The notes under the pieces are model-generated. The model did no database searches. It saw only the letters and a list, made by a program, of their open reading frames with translations, and was not told where the DNA came from. Shown one piece after another: positions 51,835 to 60,595 of a stretch of DNA of 64,000 bases (the first letter of the stretch is position 1; every line of letters starts with the position of its first letter). The DNA comes from Dyadobacter sp. GTDB lineage: Bacteria > Bacteroidota > Bacteroidia > Cytophagales > Spirosomataceae. Where the stretch lies: contig NZ_JAGIAS010000008.1 in the NCBI RefSeq assembly GCF_017744695.1, positions 203,082 through 267,081 of the forward strand, in the 5' to 3' direction. A program made the translations under genes and the position numbers.

Positions 51835-53079
51835 ATGATTATACGCGAAAACATCGAAGAAGGCCTGCGTTCAATCCAAAGTAACCTCCTCCGGACTGTG
51901 CTGACAGCCATGATCATCGCCATCGGCATTACTTCCCTCGTAGGGATACTCACGGCCATCGACGGCATTCAGGGCTCCGTGAACAGCAGCTTCGCCGACC
52001 TCGGCGCCAACACCTTTACCGTTCGCAATCGTGTGGATGACGATTTCCGAAGCGGAGGGCGCCACAGCAAACAATATCCGTCGGTCACCTACCGTCAGGC
52101 CAAAACCTTCGCCGACAAATTCAAAGCCACCTACCAGGCCACAGCTTCCCTTTCGGCCGACATTGCGGGAGCGGTTCAGGTCAACTACCGGAGTAACAAA
52201 ACCAACCCGAACAGCAACGTGGTCGGCTCCGACGACCATTACCTGGGCATTAACGGCTACAAGATCAGCCTCGGCCGTAATCTGGACAAGAATGACCTCG
52301 AAAAATCCCTGAATGTTGCAGTATTGGGTCAGGAAATTGCGCGCAAACTTTTCGAACGAAACGATCCGCTCAATAAAGAGATCACCTTCATGGGCAGCCG
52401 ATATAAAGTAATTGGTGTTTTGGACAAAAAAGGCTCACTCGGCGGCAATAACAACTCCGACCGGCTCATCCTCATCCCGCTGGAAAACGGACGCGGCTTA
52501 GCCGCCAATCGTGCATTAACTTACAATATCACCGCCTCAGCGCCCAACGTGGCCGACGGCGATATGATCGTCGAGGAGGCGCGAGGCATGATGCGCCGCA
52601 TCCGCGGTGACGAGCTGGGCAAAGAAGACTCGTTTACCATTGACCGTGCCGACGCCATGGTGAAGGATTTCGCGAACATTACCGGTTACCTCCGTGTCGG
52701 CGGCTTCGTAATCGGCACCGTCACGCTGCTTGGAGCTGCCATCGCATTGATGAACATTATGCTGGTATCAGTTACCGAACGGACCCGCGAAATCGGTATC
52801 CGTAAATCCCTCGGCGCCACTCCGCGTGTGATCCGCATGCAATTCCTCATCGAAGCCATCGTCGTTTGCATTCTGGGTGGTATCGGTGGCTTGATCCTCG
52901 GGATCATCGTCGGCAATTCCATCACCGGCGTGATTAGCGAAAACAGCACATTTGTAGTACCGTGGCTCTGGATGGCCGTCGGCATTGCGATATGCGTAAT
53001 GGTGGGCGTACTGTCGGGCATCTACCCCGCCATCAAAGCATCGCGCCTGGACCCGATAGAGGCACTGCGCTATGAATAA
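51835..53079 (+). CDS. MacB-type ABC transporter permease without adjacent ATPase
   Basis: This 414-residue permease has an N-terminal helix (NLLRTVLTAMIIAIGITSLV), a periplasmic MacB core (about 45-260) and a C-terminal FtsX domain with TERTREIGIRKSLGATPRVI and three helices ending DPIEALRYE. It is typical of macrolide- or lipoprotein-type exporters. No ATPase or adaptor gene is adjacent, so it must use a partner encoded elsewhere or be a spare copy. It is transcribed toward tRNA-Leu. Confidence 0.88.
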   Translation: MIIRENIEEGLRSIQSNLLRTVLTAMIIAIGITSLVGILTAIDGIQGSVNSSFADLGANTFTVRNRVDDDFRSGGRHSKQYPSVTYRQAKTFADKFKATYQATASLSADIAGAVQVNYRSNKTNPNSNVVGSDDHYLGINGYKISLGRNLDKNDLEKSLNVAVLGQEIARKLFERNDPLNKEITFMGSRYKVIGVLDKKGSLGGNNNSDRLILIPLENGRGLAANRALTYNITASAPNVADGDMIVEEARGMMRRIRGDELGKEDSFTIDRADAMVKDFANITGYLRVGGFVIGTVTLLGAAIALMNIMLVSVTERTREIGIRKSLGATPRVIRMQFLIEAIVVCILGGIGGLILGIIVGNSITGVISENSTFVVPWLWMAVGIAICVMVGVLSGIYPAIKASRLDPIEALRYE

Positions 53080-53141
53080 GCAGGTTAGGGTCAAATCAGG
53101 AAATTTTCCCTAAAAATCTTGCAAAAATTTGCATTCCAGGC

Positions 53142-53171
53142 TTGTTTAATCTCTTTTTCTGTCTACTTTTG
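53142..53171 (+). promoter_or_regulatory. Promoter of tRNA-Leu
   Basis: TTG at 53142-53144, a 19-bp spacer and TACTTTTG at 53164-53171 form a textbook Bacteroidota sigma-A promoter, 23 bp before the tRNA. Confidence 0.85.
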
Positions 53172-53194
53172 CACTCCCAACCCAGAAGATCAAT

Positions 53195-53278
53195 GCCCAG
53201 ATGGCGGAATTGGTAGACGCGTTGGTCTCAAACACCAATGAGGTAACACTCGTGCCGGTTCGACTCCGGCTCTGGGTA
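53195..53278 (+). tRNA. tRNA-Leu (anticodon CAA)
   Basis: This is an 84-nt class II tRNA. The acceptor stem GCCCAGA pairs with TCTGGGT, followed by discriminator A at 53278. The anticodon stem TTGGT/ACCAA encloses loop CTCAAAC, giving anticodon CAA for leucine UUG codons. The variable arm is long, as expected for tRNA-Leu, and the T arm is GCCGG-TTCGACT-CCGGC. The 3' CCA is not encoded. Confidence 0.97.
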
Positions 53279-53281
53279 CGC

Positions 53282-53313
53282 AAGCCCCTCGGCGCAAGCT
53301 GAGGGGCTTTTTG
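53282..53313 (+). terminator. Rho-independent terminator after tRNA-Leu
   Basis: A 9-bp stem AAGCCCCTC (53282-53290) pairs with 53301-53309 around a 10-nt loop and is followed by T residues. A near copy occurs at 54297-54327. Confidence 0.92.
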
Positions 53314-53616
53314 CATTTACAGTCACTGAAAATTGCAATTCAGACTTGTCCGAAAACGGATCAAATCAAAAACTTGTGGAGCGCATAGGATTTATCTTTG
53401 GATCAATGCCAAAACTTGGGGACTAAACAGGTGCTTGTCACTATTGTTCGGTCTCGGAAAATGTCGGTGGCAGTTGTGCATCAGCAACCGACGTTTTTTG
53501 AGACTGAGATATTTAGTGTATTAAAACTATTGAGGACGTTACATCCGTGATTAATAAAATTCCAAGGTTTCCAACTATTACAGATCAACACCCATCCTAT
53601 TCAAAAACTTCAAAAT
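53314..53616. other. AT-rich spacer after tRNA-Leu
   Basis: I see no convincing gene here. The one short open frame (53333-53524) is rich in Arg, Trp and Cys and looks like chance translation. The only structured feature is a terminator-like hairpin at 53458-53499. The base composition looks clearly more AT-rich than the upstream genes. Confidence 0.6.
53458..53499 (+). terminator. Terminator-like hairpin in the spacer
   Basis: AAAATGTCGGT (53458-53468) pairs with ACCGACGTTTT (53487-53497) with one G-T pair and is followed by T residues. An inner GTTG/CAAC pairing extends it. No gene ends just before it, so it may be the remnant of a lost gene or mark a small RNA. Confidence 0.5.
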
Positions 53617-54045
53617 ATGAAAAATCTCGTACTAGTACCAATACTCCTGTTTGCCCTTTTTGCTTGCAAAAGCGATAATCCAAAACCGGCTCCGGAAATC
53701 GAAGGCATTGTTGGCACTTGGAAATATGTGGCCACAGAAACAATTGTGAATGACAAACCAGAATGGGTTTCTGTCCCTGGAGAATCGAATGTCAGTTTTA
53801 CGCACGATGGTGTTATACTAGATTCTAGGAATTTGCCTAATTGCTGCGCACCTAAGGTGTATCAGGTTAACGGGGAGTGGTTTGTCATAAATAAAGATAT
53901 AGCGAGGGAAATTTCCGAGAAATGTGGGCCTGTAGATTGTATGGTTTGCTCTACTGCATGGAACATTTTTCAGACAAATGATGAGCTAGTAGTATTTTCA
54001 GGTTGCGCGCCGCGCGTGTTAACAAAGAAATACATCCGAGAGTGA
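53617..54045 (+). CDS. Lipocalin-like small lipoprotein
   Basis: This 142-residue protein has a lipoprotein signal (MKNLVLVPILLFALFACKSD, lipobox LFAC). The remainder (GIVGTWKYVATETIVNDKPE; VSFTHDGVILDSRN) recalls short lipocalin-like lipoproteins of Bacteroidota. Six further cysteines (NCCAPK; EKCGPVDCMVC; SGCAP) suggest disulfides or metal binding. It is flanked by AT-rich spacers within the segment between tRNA-Leu and a decayed copy of the tRNA end. The function is unknown. Confidence 0.75.
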   Translation: MKNLVLVPILLFALFACKSDNPKPAPEIEGIVGTWKYVATETIVNDKPEWVSVPGESNVSFTHDGVILDSRNLPNCCAPKVYQVNGEWFVINKDIAREISEKCGPVDCMVCSTAWNIFQTNDELVVFSGCAPRVLTKKYIRE

Positions 54046-54654
54046 TTATGAGATTGTTTACTTATCCATAAATCTCAAAAACCCTCATTTTTTGTGACGA
54101 ACGTTGTCGCATCCGTCTATTTGGGCGTATACAAAAACCCTTGAATGTGTACGGCAGTATTCCTGGAATTTTCATGGCAGCCACCACACATTAATAATTA
54201 ATCAACAAATAATAATTTCATTTTAGATAATTATATCTAACAACTTCTGTAACTCGATCAGAATTTGGTTCGACATTTATTCCGTTGCGGGTATGGTAGC
54301 CCTTCGGCGTAAGCTGAGGGGCTTTTTTGTGTATAAATCCGTTCAAAAAATACCTTAGGATCTTTTAGGTTCATCCGCGTGGGTAATCAAGCGAAGCTCT
54401 GACCACTAACCATTTCTTAACGGACAGTACCGATTTAATATATTGATTTTCAGCAAATTAAATATAAAATATCCTCCCCGCGGTTCGGCACTCAATTACA
54501 TTCGAGAGCAAGAGCAAAAAGGTAAAACAGTGCCCGTCTTGCGAGTCTATTCCATTCTCAAATTTGGGATAACTAAAAAACGTGTTTCACTTGGGTTTGC
54601 AACACTATCACAACTAAGCTGGTATTACCTATAAATACCTCACTCTCTTAGCCC
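54046..54654. other. 609-bp AT-rich spacer
   Basis: No convincing gene is seen. It contains an 18-bp palindrome (TTAGATA-ATTA-TATCTAA at 54223-54240) and the tRNA 3'-end-like segment at 54267-54327. A 63-codon open frame at 54443-54634 has no recognisable features and no clear start context. The promoter of the following permease gene was not identified. Confidence 0.55.
54267..54327 (+). pseudogene. Decayed copy of the tRNA-Leu 3' end and its terminator
   Basis: GGTTCGAC (54267-54274) equals the T-arm of the tRNA. After a gap of a few bases, TCCG...GGGTA and then AGCCCTTCGGCGTAAGCTGA, with GGGGC and a T run, follow in the same order as in 53257-53313. The copy lacks the 5' half and has point changes and a small insertion, so it cannot be a working tRNA. 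The hairpin could still terminate transcription. Confidence 0.55.
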
Positions 54655-57012
54655 ATGATTCGAAATTATTTCAAAGTAGCCTTTCGCAATATGCGTTTGG
54701 GCGGCTGGTATTCTGCATTGAACATTGGCGGTCTGGCCGTGGTGCTGGCTGTAAGTTTGCTACTGTTTCAGTGGGTGCAGGATGAGCTCGATTTTGATCG
54801 CTTCCATGCCGATGCCGAGCGAATTTACCAGGTCAATACGCATTTTGGCAAAGGTGAGGACGAATACACATCTACCGCAACGCCCGGACCCATCGCGGTG
54901 GTAGCGCGCAGGGAAGTGCCCGAGGTGCAAAGTTCCGTGCGTATGGGCGATTATCCATCAGCCACTTTCCTCGTCAACAACAAAACATTTACGGAAAAAG
55001 GCAACCTGGCTTATACAGATGCCAATTTTATTGAAGTCTTCAATGGCTTCAAAGTGCTTTATGGCAACAAAAACGCACTTTTCCCTGCCCCTAACGCTGT
55101 CGTGTTGTCCGAGAAACTGGCCCGCAAGTTCTTCGGCACGGCAGATGCCATCGGAAAAACCATCATCAATGTTGAAAGCAACACAACATTCACAGTAAGC
55201 GCTGTTTTCGAAAATGCACCGGATAATTCGTCATTCAGAAACGATATGTACGTAAACCTGGCGATTTTGAAAACCCTGAATTCCCAAAAAGGAGTACGAC
55301 GGGTAGATGAAAATTGGGATGATTACGGGTTTGGAACTTACGTAAAACTGGTGGCCGATGCCGATCCGTCGGCTGTGGCAAAAAAATTGACTTCCATCCA
55401 GGCTAAAATGCTGAAAGACGCTACAACCACGTCTGAATTCAGGTTACAGCCGCTTTCCGACATCCATCTCTATCCGGTCGAGGGAAATGAATCCGCTGCT
55501 AAACAGGTGGGGATAATGGGAGCTGTTGCGCTGCTTTTGCTTAGCATAGGTTGTATTAATTATGTCAATCTGACTACCGCCCGTGCGACGAGGAGGTCCA
55601 AGGAAATTGGCATTCGCAAAGTCGTTGGTGCAGGCTCACAACAATTGGCCATCCAGTTACTGGTGGAATCTTTACTGACATTGAGCCTTTCATTAATCTT
55701 ATCCATTGGGCTATTACAAGCAATCCTGCCATTTTACACGAGCATGACGGGCAAGTCAGGACATTTTTCACTTTTCGATCCGCAGACGTGGCAAATCCTG
55801 CTCGGTACACTTACATTCTGTTTTGTTCTGGCGGGACTGTATCCCGCATTTCTGATTTCGGGTTTTAATCCCATCCAGGCCTTAAAAGGACGTTCCAGCC
55901 GCGCCCATGGCGCTTTGCTGCGTAAATCGCTGGTGATGGCTCAGTTCACGCTGGCAACAATGCTCATTGTTGACACCTTTGTGATTGGTGAACAAATGCG
56001 TTTCATACGTGATCGCGATCCGGGCTTTGACCGGAAACACACCTTCACGTTCGATGGACGGAATTTCACGCCACAGATCAAACAGGTACTAAGCCGAGAA
56101 TCGAGCATCCTGGGTGTGAGTACTTCCACAGACACGCCGGTCAATGTCTTAACAGGTACGTTGTCGACGGATTGGGATGGCAAGGCCAAGGGCAGATCGA
56201 TGATTATGGCACAATTAAATGTCGATCAGGATTTTATTCCCAATTTTAAACTGAAACTGACCGCAGGCAGGAATTTCAGCGGCACCAGGGCGGACTCTGC
56301 CTCGATTATTATCAATGAAACGGCGCTCAAACAAACGGGGATCAAAGATCCGATCGGTAAGCGCTTCAAACTCGACGGCACGGAAGGGACGATCATTGGT
56401 ATCGTGAAAGATTTTAACATTACTTCAATTCGCGAGCCAATTATGCCTTTGGTCATATTCAGCCTTCCCAACCGGCATTACCAAGTACATGTGCACACTA
56501 CGGCACAACTCGCGCCAGCGGCTATTCAAAAAGCCGAACGGGTATGGAAACAGTACATGCCCGCCTACCCGTTTGAATACGCATTTCTCGATGCTAACTA
56601 CAATGCGCTCTATCACACCGAGGAGCAAACTGGCCGCCTTTTTAACTTCTTCGCAGGAGTTGCCATGGTGATTTCATGTCTCGGGTTACTCGGCTTAACG
56701 TCATTTACCACCGAACAGCGCACCAAAGAAATCGGCATCCGGAAAGTGCTTGGGGCAACCGTCCTGAACATTACCACGTTGCTATCGAAGGAGTTTATTA
56801 AGCTGGTGCTCGTCGCCATTGTAATCGCGTCGCCCATTGCCTGGTTTGCGATGGACCACTGGCTAAAAGATTTTGCCTATAAAGTGGAGATGCGTTGGTG
56901 GACTTTCTTACTGGCAGGCTTGCTGGCTATGGTCACCGCGCTGCTTACTATTTGTTTTCAGAGTGTCAAAGCGGCTTTGATCAACCCTATCCAATCGATC
57001 AGGGCCGAGTAA
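54655..57012 (+). CDS. Large two-module FtsX-type ABC permease
   Basis: This 785-residue permease has the Bacteroidota double layout: helix, MacB-like periplasmic core, FtsX domain with RSKEIGIRKVVGAGSQQLA (about 309-327), two more helices, a second periplasmic core and a second FtsX domain with RTKEIGIRKVLGATVLNIT. It ends NPIQSIRAE. Such proteins are usually one of several permeases in efflux loci with a LolD-type ATPase. Here it is alone, separated from the other exporter cluster by more than 4 kb, and next to the tRNA-adjacent AT-rich segment. Confidence 0.9.
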   Translation: MIRNYFKVAFRNMRLGGWYSALNIGGLAVVLAVSLLLFQWVQDELDFDRFHADAERIYQVNTHFGKGEDEYTSTATPGPIAVVARREVPEVQSSVRMGDYPSATFLVNNKTFTEKGNLAYTDANFIEVFNGFKVLYGNKNALFPAPNAVVLSEKLARKFFGTADAIGKTIINVESNTTFTVSAVFENAPDNSSFRNDMYVNLAILKTLNSQKGVRRVDENWDDYGFGTYVKLVADADPSAVAKKLTSIQAKMLKDATTTSEFRLQPLSDIHLYPVEGNESAAKQVGIMGAVALLLLSIGCINYVNLTTARATRRSKEIGIRKVVGAGSQQLAIQLLVESLLTLSLSLILSIGLLQAILPFYTSMTGKSGHFSLFDPQTWQILLGTLTFCFVLAGLYPAFLISGFNPIQALKGRSSRAHGALLRKSLVMAQFTLATMLIVDTFVIGEQMRFIRDRDPGFDRKHTFTFDGRNFTPQIKQVLSRESSILGVSTSTDTPVNVLTGTLSTDWDGKAKGRSMIMAQLNVDQDFIPNFKLKLTAGRNFSGTRADSASIIINETALKQTGIKDPIGKRFKLDGTEGTIIGIVKDFNITSIREPIMPLVIFSLPNRHYQVHVHTTAQLAPAAIQKAERVWKQYMPAYPFEYAFLDANYNALYHTEEQTGRLFNFFAGVAMVISCLGLLGLTSFTTEQRTKEIGIRKVLGATVLNITTLLSKEFIKLVLVAIVIASPIAWFAMDHWLKDFAYKVEMRWWTFLLAGLLAMVTALLTICFQSVKAALINPIQSIRAE

Positions 57013-57049
57013 GAGCAATACAGCTATTCGAGCTGACGCCAGGTATATC

Positions 57050-57430
57050 CTATGGTAGTTGCATAAAACTTGCGCCGATCACTTTCAACCCATCACGAAA
57101 GCGCTTCCAAACTCTGAAATATCTAAATTTCCCCTCTAATGGTGTTCCCATCATTTTTCCCTTCGCTGTCATTGTAACGATTGAAAGTGCGGTGTCGCCA
57201 AGTATTTTAATCTCATCAATGATTGTGGAAGCGTCTTCAATAATCATTGTTTTTGCTTTATGTGAGTCCAGGTCCATTTTTTTCGTCAGAACTTGTCCTG
57301 TCGGCGCAACTGCAATTAAATCATTGTGTAACAGTTGATCGAGAGTATCCACGTTACTCACAAGTTGGGCCGAAAAAAGTTTGTTTTCAGCCTCAACTAC
57401 GTCCTCTCTGGTAATTTCCGTTTTTTCCAT
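57050..57430 (-). CDS. NTF2/SnoaL-like small protein (DUF4440 type)
   Basis: This 126-residue protein begins with a helix-rich ITREDVVEAENKLFSAQLVS. The pattern LLHNDLIAVAPTGQVLTKK is the usual DUF4440 opening, followed by beta strands ending FRYFRVWKRFRDGLKVIGA. The fold is a cone-shaped alpha+beta barrel that binds small molecules, and some relatives are isomerases. There is no signal peptide. It is convergent with the large permease gene. Its function cannot be stated. Confidence 0.8.
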   Translation of the reverse strand: MEKTEITREDVVEAENKLFSAQLVSNVDTLDQLLHNDLIAVAPTGQVLTKKMDLDSHKAKTMIIEDASTIIDEIKILGDTALSIVTMTAKGKMMGTPLEGKFRYFRVWKRFRDGLKVIGASFMQLP

Positions 57431-57586
57431 ATTTCTATTTTTTACTTCTAGAACTCAAGATTGCCCCACATTTCACGATTCATCCTAGCACTCGCCAATT
57501 AATCGTGGCCGACATTTGCCTGGTTCAGATTTCGTGCGGTTGGGGAATACCTTTGTTCAACTATGTAGGCCGACGTGATATCTGAG

Positions 57587-58486
57587 TTATTGAATACCAG
57601 TTTTGTATTGGTTTGGAGTAATACCTACGTGCTGTTTGAACAAACGTGTGAAGTGATTAGGATACTTGAAGCCTAACTCATACGCTACTTCACTTACGGA
57701 TTTATTGTTGTCAAAGAGGCGTGCTTTGCCTTCGTTGATTACTCTGTCTTGAATGTACTCTAATGCTGATTTACCCGTGTCCTTTTTGATCAGTTCACCA
57801 AAGTAACTAGCCGACAAATTTAACTCACTAGCACACCAACCGACGGTAGGTAGTCCCAGGAAATCTGGTCGGCCAGATGTAAAATAGTCCCTTAGCAAGT
57901 TTTCAAACCGTTCCAAGATCCCCTTGTTTACATAATTTCTTGTTATAAACTGCCTATCATAGAACCGTAGGCAGTAATTTAACAAGACTTCAACCTGCGC
58001 TACAAGTATCCGTTTACTGTGCTGGTCAATAGATTGGTGTAGTTCTGTGTCTATTTTGGCGTAGCAATCAAGGACTGTTGCACGTTCGGAATCCGACAAA
58101 TGGAGGGCTTCATGAACCTGGTAACCAAAAAATGGATAGTCCTGAATGTTCTGTCCAAGGGGCATACCATGCAGTAAATCCGGATGAATCACAAGGGCGT
58201 ATCCGAGCGGTTGATAGAAGTCGTCCTCATATTCTACATTTACAACCTGTCCGGGGGCAAAGAATAGCATCGTTCCATTTTGGTAGTCATAATAATGACG
58301 GCCGTAACGAATATCCCCTGTCTTCTGATCTTTTAGCATGATTGCATAAAAACCAAAACGCATTCGCGAACGATGCCGGGGTGGCGCTTTGGCAAAATCC
58401 ACAACACTAATCAGGGGATGCCTGGTCAGATGATCATTAAATGTATTGTATTGATCTACCGTGTCGAAACTCAGTTGATGATCCAT
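57587..58486 (-). CDS. AraC-family transcriptional regulator
   Basis: This 299-residue regulator has a cupin-like N-terminal sensor domain (about 45-130, FYAIMLKDQKTGDIRYG) and a C-terminal double helix-turn-helix (NLSASYFGELIKKDTGKSAL; SVSEVAYELGFKYPNHFTRL; VGITPNQYK). A GTG at 58546 would add 20 residues, but ATG 58486 gives a normal start. It is divergent from an SDR gene across about 200 bp, and regulators of this type often control such a neighbour. The ligand is unknown. Confidence 0.9.
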   Translation of the reverse strand: MDHQLSFDTVDQYNTFNDHLTRHPLISVVDFAKAPPRHRSRMRFGFYAIMLKDQKTGDIRYGRHYYDYQNGTMLFFAPGQVVNVEYEDDFYQPLGYALVIHPDLLHGMPLGQNIQDYPFFGYQVHEALHLSDSERATVLDCYAKIDTELHQSIDQHSKRILVAQVEVLLNYCLRFYDRQFITRNYVNKGILERFENLLRDYFTSGRPDFLGLPTVGWCASELNLSASYFGELIKKDTGKSALEYIQDRVINEGKARLFDNNKSVSEVAYELGFKYPNHFTRLFKQHVGITPNQYKTGIQ

Positions 58487-58683
58487 GATGTCGGAATTTT
58501 TATCAAAGGTAAATGTCTTTGATGACCAAAGTTTATAGGCGCTCACGGATCCGGCAAATTGGTAGGTGATGCCGTAATTTGTGTAGGTATATCGCCCTTA
58601 AAGCAGCCTAAATTTGCAGCCATAGAGCAAACAAAACATGAGTGTAGCAGACAAACAGCTCTACATATAAACTTAGAAAAACT

Positions 58684-59529
58684 ATGAACGAGAAACAAAA
58701 TGTATGGTTTATTACGGGGGGTAATAAGGGTCTCGGGGCAGCCATTGTACAGGAAGCCCTGGCAGAAGGAAACAAAGTAGTGGCTACGGCCAGAAGTATC
58801 GAAAGTGCCAGGCAAACGTTAGGGGAACATCCCAACCTACTATTGGTTAAGCTTGACATTACGAATAATGAGCAGGTAGAAACGGCTGTTTCGGATGCCA
58901 TTGCCAAATTTGGCAGGATTGATGTGTTGGTAAATAATGCTGGTTACGGGCTGTTAGGTTACTTTGAAGAAATGTCGGATGAATTGATCCAGCACCAAAT
59001 GAAAACGAATGTGTTCGGGACGATGAACATCACCCGGGCAATTTTACCACTCATGCGCCAGCAGGGATCGGGTTTGGTAATTGTAGTTAGCTCTACATCT
59101 GGTATTAAAGCTGTTAGAGGGGGCTCGGTGTACAGTGCTTCCAAATTTGCCCTGGAAGGATGGGCGGAGGGGATGAATCTGGATCTGCAACCATTCGGCA
59201 TTCGATTCATGATTTTGGAGCCGGGTGGATATCGCACCGATTTTGCCAATGAAAATGCCTCAATGCAGCTGCCAGATTTAAAAGTCGATGGATACGAGCA
59301 TTTACGCGATGAATTAGCTGCCCATTTCAAAAACATGAACGGCCAGCAGTCGGGAGATCCTGCCAAACTAGCCGCCGGTTTGCTGCAAGTTACGAATAGT
59401 GAGAATCCCCCGCTACGTCTTCTTATCGGAAAAGGGGCAATCCCGGCGGTAGATGAGTACTATAAAAAGCGGTATTCAGAATTCCAACGATGGCAAGCGG
59501 TATCTGCGAATAGCGATTTTGAAGAGTAA
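58684..59529 (+). CDS. SDR-family oxidoreductase
   Basis: This 281-residue classical short-chain dehydrogenase has the cofactor motif TGGNKGLG, NNAG, the catalytic serine in VVSSTSG and an intact YSASK. The C-terminal part (LEPGGYRTDFANENASM) matches SDRs often annotated as oxidoreductases acting on aldehydes or ketones. It is divergent from the AraC-type regulator and probably under its control. The substrate is unknown. Confidence 0.9.
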   Translation: MNEKQNVWFITGGNKGLGAAIVQEALAEGNKVVATARSIESARQTLGEHPNLLLVKLDITNNEQVETAVSDAIAKFGRIDVLVNNAGYGLLGYFEEMSDELIQHQMKTNVFGTMNITRAILPLMRQQGSGLVIVVSSTSGIKAVRGGSVYSASKFALEGWAEGMNLDLQPFGIRFMILEPGGYRTDFANENASMQLPDLKVDGYEHLRDELAAHFKNMNGQQSGDPAKLAAGLLQVTNSENPPLRLLIGKGAIPAVDEYYKKRYSEFQRWQAVSANSDFEE

Positions 59530-59631
59530 ACTGCAAATTGCGGGTACGGAGACCAGGGTAGCGCTCGCGTGTATAATGTATATAATTTATTTATATATTT
59601 AGAGCATCAAATAACGCAACCTCCAAACCCC

Positions 59632-60414
59632 ATGAATGCTGGGAAAATCATCCTGCTCTTACTCCTCACCTGCTGCCTATCCTGCTCGGAGGATCGTGCA
59701 AAGCTGGGAAAACCTGCCCCAGGCACGAAGGATGCGCTTTCCGACTTCTCGCATTGGTGGAGCTACCATTCCGGTAACATCAAATTCTATAAGCATTTTA
59801 TCCCGCTCGACACCGATACACGCGTAGTGCCGCTCGATTCATTCATGCAAAAATACAGCACGGGTGATTATGCAGTTTTGAAGTATACCCAGGGTGATAC
59901 GACTATCCAGTACCAGCTCAAAAAACTGGATGCCGGCAGCGAAGAAAATATCCGGAACCAGCTTCGTGCCACAGCGTATAGTGATTTCAAGGATTTCCTT
60001 AAAATCGGGAAACCTCTTGAAGGGTTTAACTATCAATCCATCGACGGCCAGGCCTTTGACTCCAAAACCACCCGGGACAAATTCGTGGTCGTGAAATTCT
60101 GGTTTATTGGCTGCCAACCCTGCGTCGCCGAAATGCCCGAATTAAATGCCATCGTGGCCAAAAACAGCGCAAGAAAGGACGTTATTTTTCTCAGCATCGC
60201 ACTGGACGCTCAGCCCGCATTGCGAAAATTTTTGACTAACAGAAGGTTTGACTATGCCGTGGTCGGCGATAAGAAGGATTATGTCGCGGACACGCTGGGC
60301 GTGAATGCTTTTCCTACCCATATGCTGCTGGACAAGCAAGGGCGTGTAGCGGGCATTTGCAGTAATGTAAAAGATTTAAAGGAAATGTTGGCCGGTTATT
60401 TCATTGCAAATTAA
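59632..60414 (+). CDS. TlpA-like thioredoxin-fold lipoprotein
   Basis: This 260-residue protein starts at ATG 59632 with a lipoprotein signal (MNAGKIILLLLLTCCLSCSE, lipobox CLSC). The C-terminal half is a TlpA/AhpC-TSA thioredoxin fold with the redox motif FWFIGCQPCVAEMPELN and the cis-proline segment NAFPTHMLLDKQGRV. The N-terminal 110 residues are a domain I do not recognise. It is expected to reduce or exchange disulfides in the cell envelope. An earlier start at 59569 would hide the signal. Confidence 0.88.
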   Translation: MNAGKIILLLLLTCCLSCSEDRAKLGKPAPGTKDALSDFSHWWSYHSGNIKFYKHFIPLDTDTRVVPLDSFMQKYSTGDYAVLKYTQGDTTIQYQLKKLDAGSEENIRNQLRATAYSDFKDFLKIGKPLEGFNYQSIDGQAFDSKTTRDKFVVVKFWFIGCQPCVAEMPELNAIVAKNSARKDVIFLSIALDAQPALRKFLTNRRFDYAVVGDKKDYVADTLGVNAFPTHMLLDKQGRVAGICSNVKDLKEMLAGYFIAN

Positions 60415-60595
60415 GGGGCTCTATTTTGTAGGGTAGCGATTCATTTAACCGGGTTCAACGAGTCGGAAATCGCAAGTTAGCTGTCGCGAAAATTCGACAC
60501 ATAATTCGCTTTTTAAGGTACAAACAGCTCGTCTGCCGGAAGGTACTTTTAATGCGTTCGTCAGATTTCTACCCGCAAAACCAAGCCCCTTCCCC

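Noticed and set aside
53333..53524. 63-codon open frame after tRNA-Leu
   Set aside because: Rich in Arg, Cys and Trp, and it runs through a terminator hairpin.
54443..54634. 63-codon open frame in the AT-rich spacer
   Set aside because: No recognisable domain, weak start context and unusual composition; a chance frame is more likely.
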